Shown here piece after piece: positions 5,332-7,391 of a DNA stretch of 7,391 bases. This DNA comes from Candidatus Omnitrophota bacterium (GTDB taxonomy: Bacteria; Omnitrophota; Gorgyraeia; Velamenicoccales; Velamenicoccaceae): NCBI GenBank assembly GCA_028717105.1, contig JAQUOM010000077.1, positions 1-7,391 of the forward strand, read 5' to 3'. Position numbers and translations under genes: made by a program. Numbering within the stretch: position 1 is the first letter of the stretch; every line of letters begins with the position of its first letter. The notes below the pieces were generated by a model. It worked only from the letters and a program-made list of their open reading frames with translations. It searched no databases and was not told the origin of the DNA.

Positions 5332-5697
5332 GACAAAAGATCTGATTTTCTCCTTCAGTTTATACAGCATCCCGCCGGCTTCATCTTTCTTTTTTGATAG
5401 ACCATGAAAGTCGGTAACTTTCAAATACTCAAGGTCTTTTGATAACATTAATTGTGTCTCAAGTTCTGCCAAGGATGCATACGCAATCGACAAAAATCTT
5501 AGATATTCAGCCGTGCCTTTTCGGGCATAACCTTCTGCTATATCGGGAACAACGGATACGCAAGACCGTCGTGCCTGGCCCACTAATCCATATAACTCTT
5601 CTTTCGGAAATTCTTTCGTACGCCTATAAACAGATAGTGCCAATGAATAGGCCGACTGCCAAACCTTCAAGTCTTTGTAATTTTTGATCTGTTCCAT
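5329..5697 (-). CDS. Four-helix-bundle protein (23S rRNA IVS-type), copy 3, intact
   Basis: A complete 122-residue protein of the 23S-rRNA-intervening-sequence/Avd-like four-helix-bundle family. Landmarks in order are YKDLKVWQSAYSLALSVY (helix 1, 7-24), FPKEELYGLVGQARRSCVSV (30-49), IAEGYARKGTAEYLRFLSIAY (53-73) and LAELETQL (76-83). A final lysine-rich helix follows (about 101-120). The many basic residues are consistent with nucleic-acid binding, as known for Avd, but no function is established for orphan copies. Unlike copies 1 and 2 it has the IAEGY form and belongs to a different subgroup. The start ATG (5695-5697) has only a weak GGA upstream, within CTGGAAAAC next to the heptamer array. 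It has no evident link to EPS chemistry and looks like a passenger in the operon. Confidence 0.88.
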   Translation of the reverse strand: MEQIKNYKDLKVWQSAYSLALSVYRRTKEFPKEELYGLVGQARRSCVSVVPDIAEGYARKGTAEYLRFLSIAYASLAELETQLMLSKDLEYLKVTDFHGLSKKKDEAGGMLYKLKEKIRSFV

Positions 5698-5704
5698 GTT
5701 TTCC

Positions 5705-5732
5705 AGTTGCCTGTTGCCAGATGCCTGGTGCC
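5705..5732. repeat. Right inverted heptamer array of the intact 4HB element
   Basis: Four 7-bp units on the plus strand, all ending TGCC: AGTTGCC, TGTTGCC, AGATGCC and TGGTGCC. The array begins 4 nt after the complement of the chain-length gene's TAA stop (5737-5739). Read on the other strand it gives GGCA-type heptamers in the same order as the left array. Confidence 0.9.
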
Positions 5733-5736
5733 CGAA

Positions 5737-7068
5737 TTACGGTTTCTGCAAGAACGAATATAAGCTCGTCACGACAATAAGCAGAACGCTCACGACAACA
5801 AAAATCATCGTCCGGAAACGGCTGCGTTCACGCGTAACAGCGATATCCTCTTCCGTCAGGATGCGCGAAATGCCGCCCAAAACAGGCAATTCCAGGAATT
5901 CCTTGGCCTCATCCAGCCCCAGGAGAGAATGGTCGGTAAATTCAAGCAGGAGGATCAGCCCGATCCCGGCGCAGCCGCCGAGAAAAACCCCGATGAAAGC
6001 CACAAGGGTCTTGTTCGGCCTAACGGGTTTTAACGGCAAGCGTGGCGGATCAAGGACTGTGTAGCGCGTCCCTTGTTTTGACGCTTCAAGGCGCTGGGTG
6101 ATCTTGGCGGTTTCGAGGCGCTGAAGGAGCATATTGTAAATGCTCTCGTTGACCTTGGCGTCGCGCGCCATGGTCGCGTCCATCTTGTCCAAGAGCAGAA
6201 GCTTGTAGAGCTCTTCATCGGAACCCGTCTTTACAGGATTGACTTTATCCAGAGGCGTCAGTCCGGCCGTTGATGTACCGCCGGCCTCCAATTGCTGCGT
6301 AACCGTCTCAAGCTTTTCCTTGACGAGAGTTTCATAAATAGGATTCGCGTTAGGGATGGGCTTTGCATTTTCCACGTCAAATGTCGCTGTCTCAAGTTCT
6401 TTTTGCGCCTGGTCGATCTGCATGCGCAAATCCTTGACCATGGGATGTTCATCCGTGGAGTCGATCAGGAGGTTGGAAAGCTTGTCTTTCATATCGGATA
6501 TTTCAGCCTCTTTGATCTTGCGTGAGTAGACCTTGATCTGGTCTTTCAGAAAGTTGATCGCGATCGACGATTCTTTTTCCTGGGATTTCATATTTTCTTC
6601 GACAAAAATATCATTGACGGTCTGGACGACCTTTTTGGCCTCCTGGGGATCGCTGCTCGCATAAGAAATCTTGATCAAGTCCGGCCCTTTCATACGCACT
6701 TCGATCTTATTTCTGAGGCCCAGGATCAATTTTTCATATTCCAGCTGGCTCTTGACGTTCTTGGCGAGATTCAGGCGGTCAACCAGTTGAACGAGGCTGT
6801 TCCATCCCAGGATCTGTTCGCGGATCGTGCGCATCCGGCTGGAAATATCGCTGGATATCGCCAGTCCGCTGATGAGAGGATTAAGGGTTTTCTCCTCTTC
6901 CACCATAACAACGCTTGAAGACTCATAAACTTTCGGCAGGACGGCGCCGGTAACGATGCCGCCGATGAGGCCGACGACAATCGGCACGATAAAATACCAC
7001 TTGCGCCTAAAGACGATCTTCAAATACCGCATGGGGATCTGGGTCGCATTCAAAAAAGATTCATTCAT
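5737..7068 (-). CDS. Wzz/GumC-type polysaccharide chain-length determinant (PCP)
   Basis: A 443-residue inner-membrane protein that would set EPS chain length and activate the tyrosine kinase. TM1 lies at about 24-44 after a basic stretch (FRRKW), followed by the Wzz-type periplasmic domain. Long, charged, probably coiled-coil segments cover about 160-235 and 285-332. The proline-rich motif DPPRLPLKPVRPNK (340-353) then leads into TM2 (355-376). After it comes a cytoplasmic segment with LDEAKEFLELPVLGGI (385-400). A third hydrophobic helix at about 420-440 ends the protein, as in the XrtA-associated chain-length proteins. No kinase domain is fused; the partner is the kinase at 3319-4095. I chose the ATG at 7066-7068 for its AAGGAG site. 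A longer reading from 7269 would overlap the export gene out of frame and is rejected. Confidence 0.93.
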   Translation of the reverse strand: MNESFLNATQIPMRYLKIVFRRKWYFIVPIVVGLIGGIVTGAVLPKVYESSSVVMVEEEKTLNPLISGLAISSDISSRMRTIREQILGWNSLVQLVDRLNLAKNVKSQLEYEKLILGLRNKIEVRMKGPDLIKISYASSDPQEAKKVVQTVNDIFVEENMKSQEKESSIAINFLKDQIKVYSRKIKEAEISDMKDKLSNLLIDSTDEHPMVKDLRMQIDQAQKELETATFDVENAKPIPNANPIYETLVKEKLETVTQQLEAGGTSTAGLTPLDKVNPVKTGSDEELYKLLLLDKMDATMARDAKVNESIYNMLLQRLETAKITQRLEASKQGTRYTVLDPPRLPLKPVRPNKTLVAFIGVFLGGCAGIGLILLLEFTDHSLLGLDEAKEFLELPVLGGISRILTEEDIAVTRERSRFRTMIFVVVSVLLIVVTSLYSFLQKP

Positions 7069-7073
7069 ACTAA

Positions 7074-7079
7074 CTCCTT
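7074..7079 (-). promoter_or_regulatory. Ribosome binding site of the chain-length gene
   Basis: AAGGAG on the minus strand, 5 nt before the ATG at 7066-7068. The 58-nt spacer to the upstream export gene (7069-7126) shows no repeat array, unlike the other spacers here. Confidence 0.85.
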
Positions 7080-7126
7080 CTTTATTCTGAACCGTAAGCA
7101 AGCCGCTACCTGTGCGCAGCCTGCTC

Positions 7127-7391
7127 CTAGAATCCGCCGGTATAAACTCGCCTGGCTGAATCGCTCGCCGTCGATACAGGCTGGGCAATAGGATTAATGA
7201 TCCGTGCGATCTTGGCAAAAAGCGTCGCCGGAACCACAAGAACGTCCCCGGGGAACATCTCCTGGTCAAGATTCAGCTTGCCTTCATATAAAAGGGCATA
7301 GAGGTCCACCGTCATTTCCTTCGGCTTGCCGCTTTTGTCCGGCCGCCCGAGCTGTGTACGCCGCATCGCCGCAGACAGTGTCGGCAGGCCG
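7127..7391 (-). CDS. Wza-type polysaccharide export protein, C-terminal part (partial)
   Basis: The last 87 codons of an outer-membrane polysaccharide export protein; its 5' part lies beyond the window edge. The frame is open from 7390 downward. It contains RRTQLGRPDKSGKP followed by a VDLYALLYEGKLNLDQEMF segment and PGDVLVVP, the ending of an SLBB/soluble-ligand-binding domain in this family. A short tail then ends RRVYTGGF before TAG (7127-7129). In the family the N-terminal part would hold a lipoprotein or signal peptide and the Poly_export domain; neither can be seen here. It lies upstream of the chain-length gene, the usual order for Wza-Wzz pairs. An internal ATG at 7364-7366 is not the start, because homology-like sequence continues upstream of it. 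Confidence 0.85.
   Translation of the reverse strand, partial: GLPTLSAAMRRTQLGRPDKSGKPKEMTVDLYALLYEGKLNLDQEMFPGDVLVVPATLFAKIARIINPIAQPVSTASDSARRVYTGGF

Larger units (their letters stand above)
5304..5732 (-). mobile_element. Putative 4HB element, copy 3 (intact, heptamer-flanked)
   Basis: A 429-bp unit holding one intact 4HB gene between 28-bp heptamer arrays in inverted orientation. The arms match at 22 of 28 positions, with the seventh base of each heptamer always differing. It fits between the wzz-like stop (5737) and the ATPase start (5298) without disturbing either frame. No transposase is encoded and no target duplication can be identified. The layout recalls 23S rRNA intervening sequences, where a 4HB ORF sits inside a stem formed by inverted ends; extension to an mRNA spacer is inference. 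Confidence 0.6.

Noticed and set aside
4801..5397. A 198-codon open frame on the plus strand
   Set aside because: It lies antisense across the ATPase Walker region and its spacer; no motif and no convincing ribosome binding site.
5304..5732. Diversity-generating retroelement, suggested by the Avd-like 4HB protein
   Set aside because: No reverse transcriptase, template repeat or variable repeat is visible in the window.
5737..7269. Longer 510-codon version of the chain-length protein starting at 7269
   Set aside because: The extra N-terminus overlaps the export gene out of frame and reads as arginine-rich nonsense; AAGGAG before the ATG at 7066-7068 marks the real start.

Overview
The window is a stretch of an exopolysaccharide (EPS) biosynthesis and export locus. 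All genes lie on the minus strand, so transcription reads from high to low coordinates. In that order it holds: the 3' end of a Wza-type outer-membrane export protein; a Wzz/GumC-type chain-length protein; a small four-helix-bundle (4HB, 23S-rRNA-intervening-sequence-type) gene; an ExeA/XrtA-associated AAA ATPase; a truncated 4HB gene; a CpsD/CapB-type tyrosine autokinase; a DgkA/undecaprenol-kinase-family protein; a WbpA/TviB-like nucleotide-sugar dehydrogenase; a frameshifted 4HB gene; and a WbpP/TviC-like UDP-sugar 4-epimerase. No glycosyltransferase, flippase, polymerase, exosortase, tRNA or rRNA is visible.

The gene set (export protein, chain-length protein with a third C-terminal membrane helix, ATPase, stand-alone tyrosine kinase) resembles exosortase/PEP-CTERM-type EPS loci of Gram-negative bacteria. 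Together with the many 4HB genes and short interspersed repeats it suggests an uncultured lineage such as Omnitrophota. That assignment is inference from style, not proof. The genes fit one pathway. The dehydrogenase and epimerase would make a UDP-N-acetyl-hexosaminuronic acid precursor. The DgkA protein would supply or recycle the lipid carrier. The chain-length protein, kinase and export protein would control length and secretion.

The unusual layer is in the spacers. Almost every intergenic gap below position 5740 carries degenerate short tandem repeats of 7, 8 or 10 bp that start at, or within about 16 nt of, the upstream gene's stop codon. The clearest case is 5304-5732. There an intact 4HB gene is bracketed by two 28-bp arrays of four heptamers each, in inverted orientation, giving a compact 429-bp unit. 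A frameshifted 4HB gene at 1029-1383 has the same architecture with an 8-bp word. A third, 3'-truncated 4HB gene keeps one heptamer array with another word (TATGAGC). An empty inverted pair of that same word lies at 3243-3303, and the same word also borders an 18-codon in-frame insertion inside the epimerase gene. I read these as one family of small 4HB-associated elements that have repeatedly entered this operon and decayed to different degrees.

Separate oddities are a perfect 46-bp palindrome over the tyrosine-rich C-terminus of the kinase gene, and a duplicated CCxKCx5C cysteine motif at the end of the ATPase.
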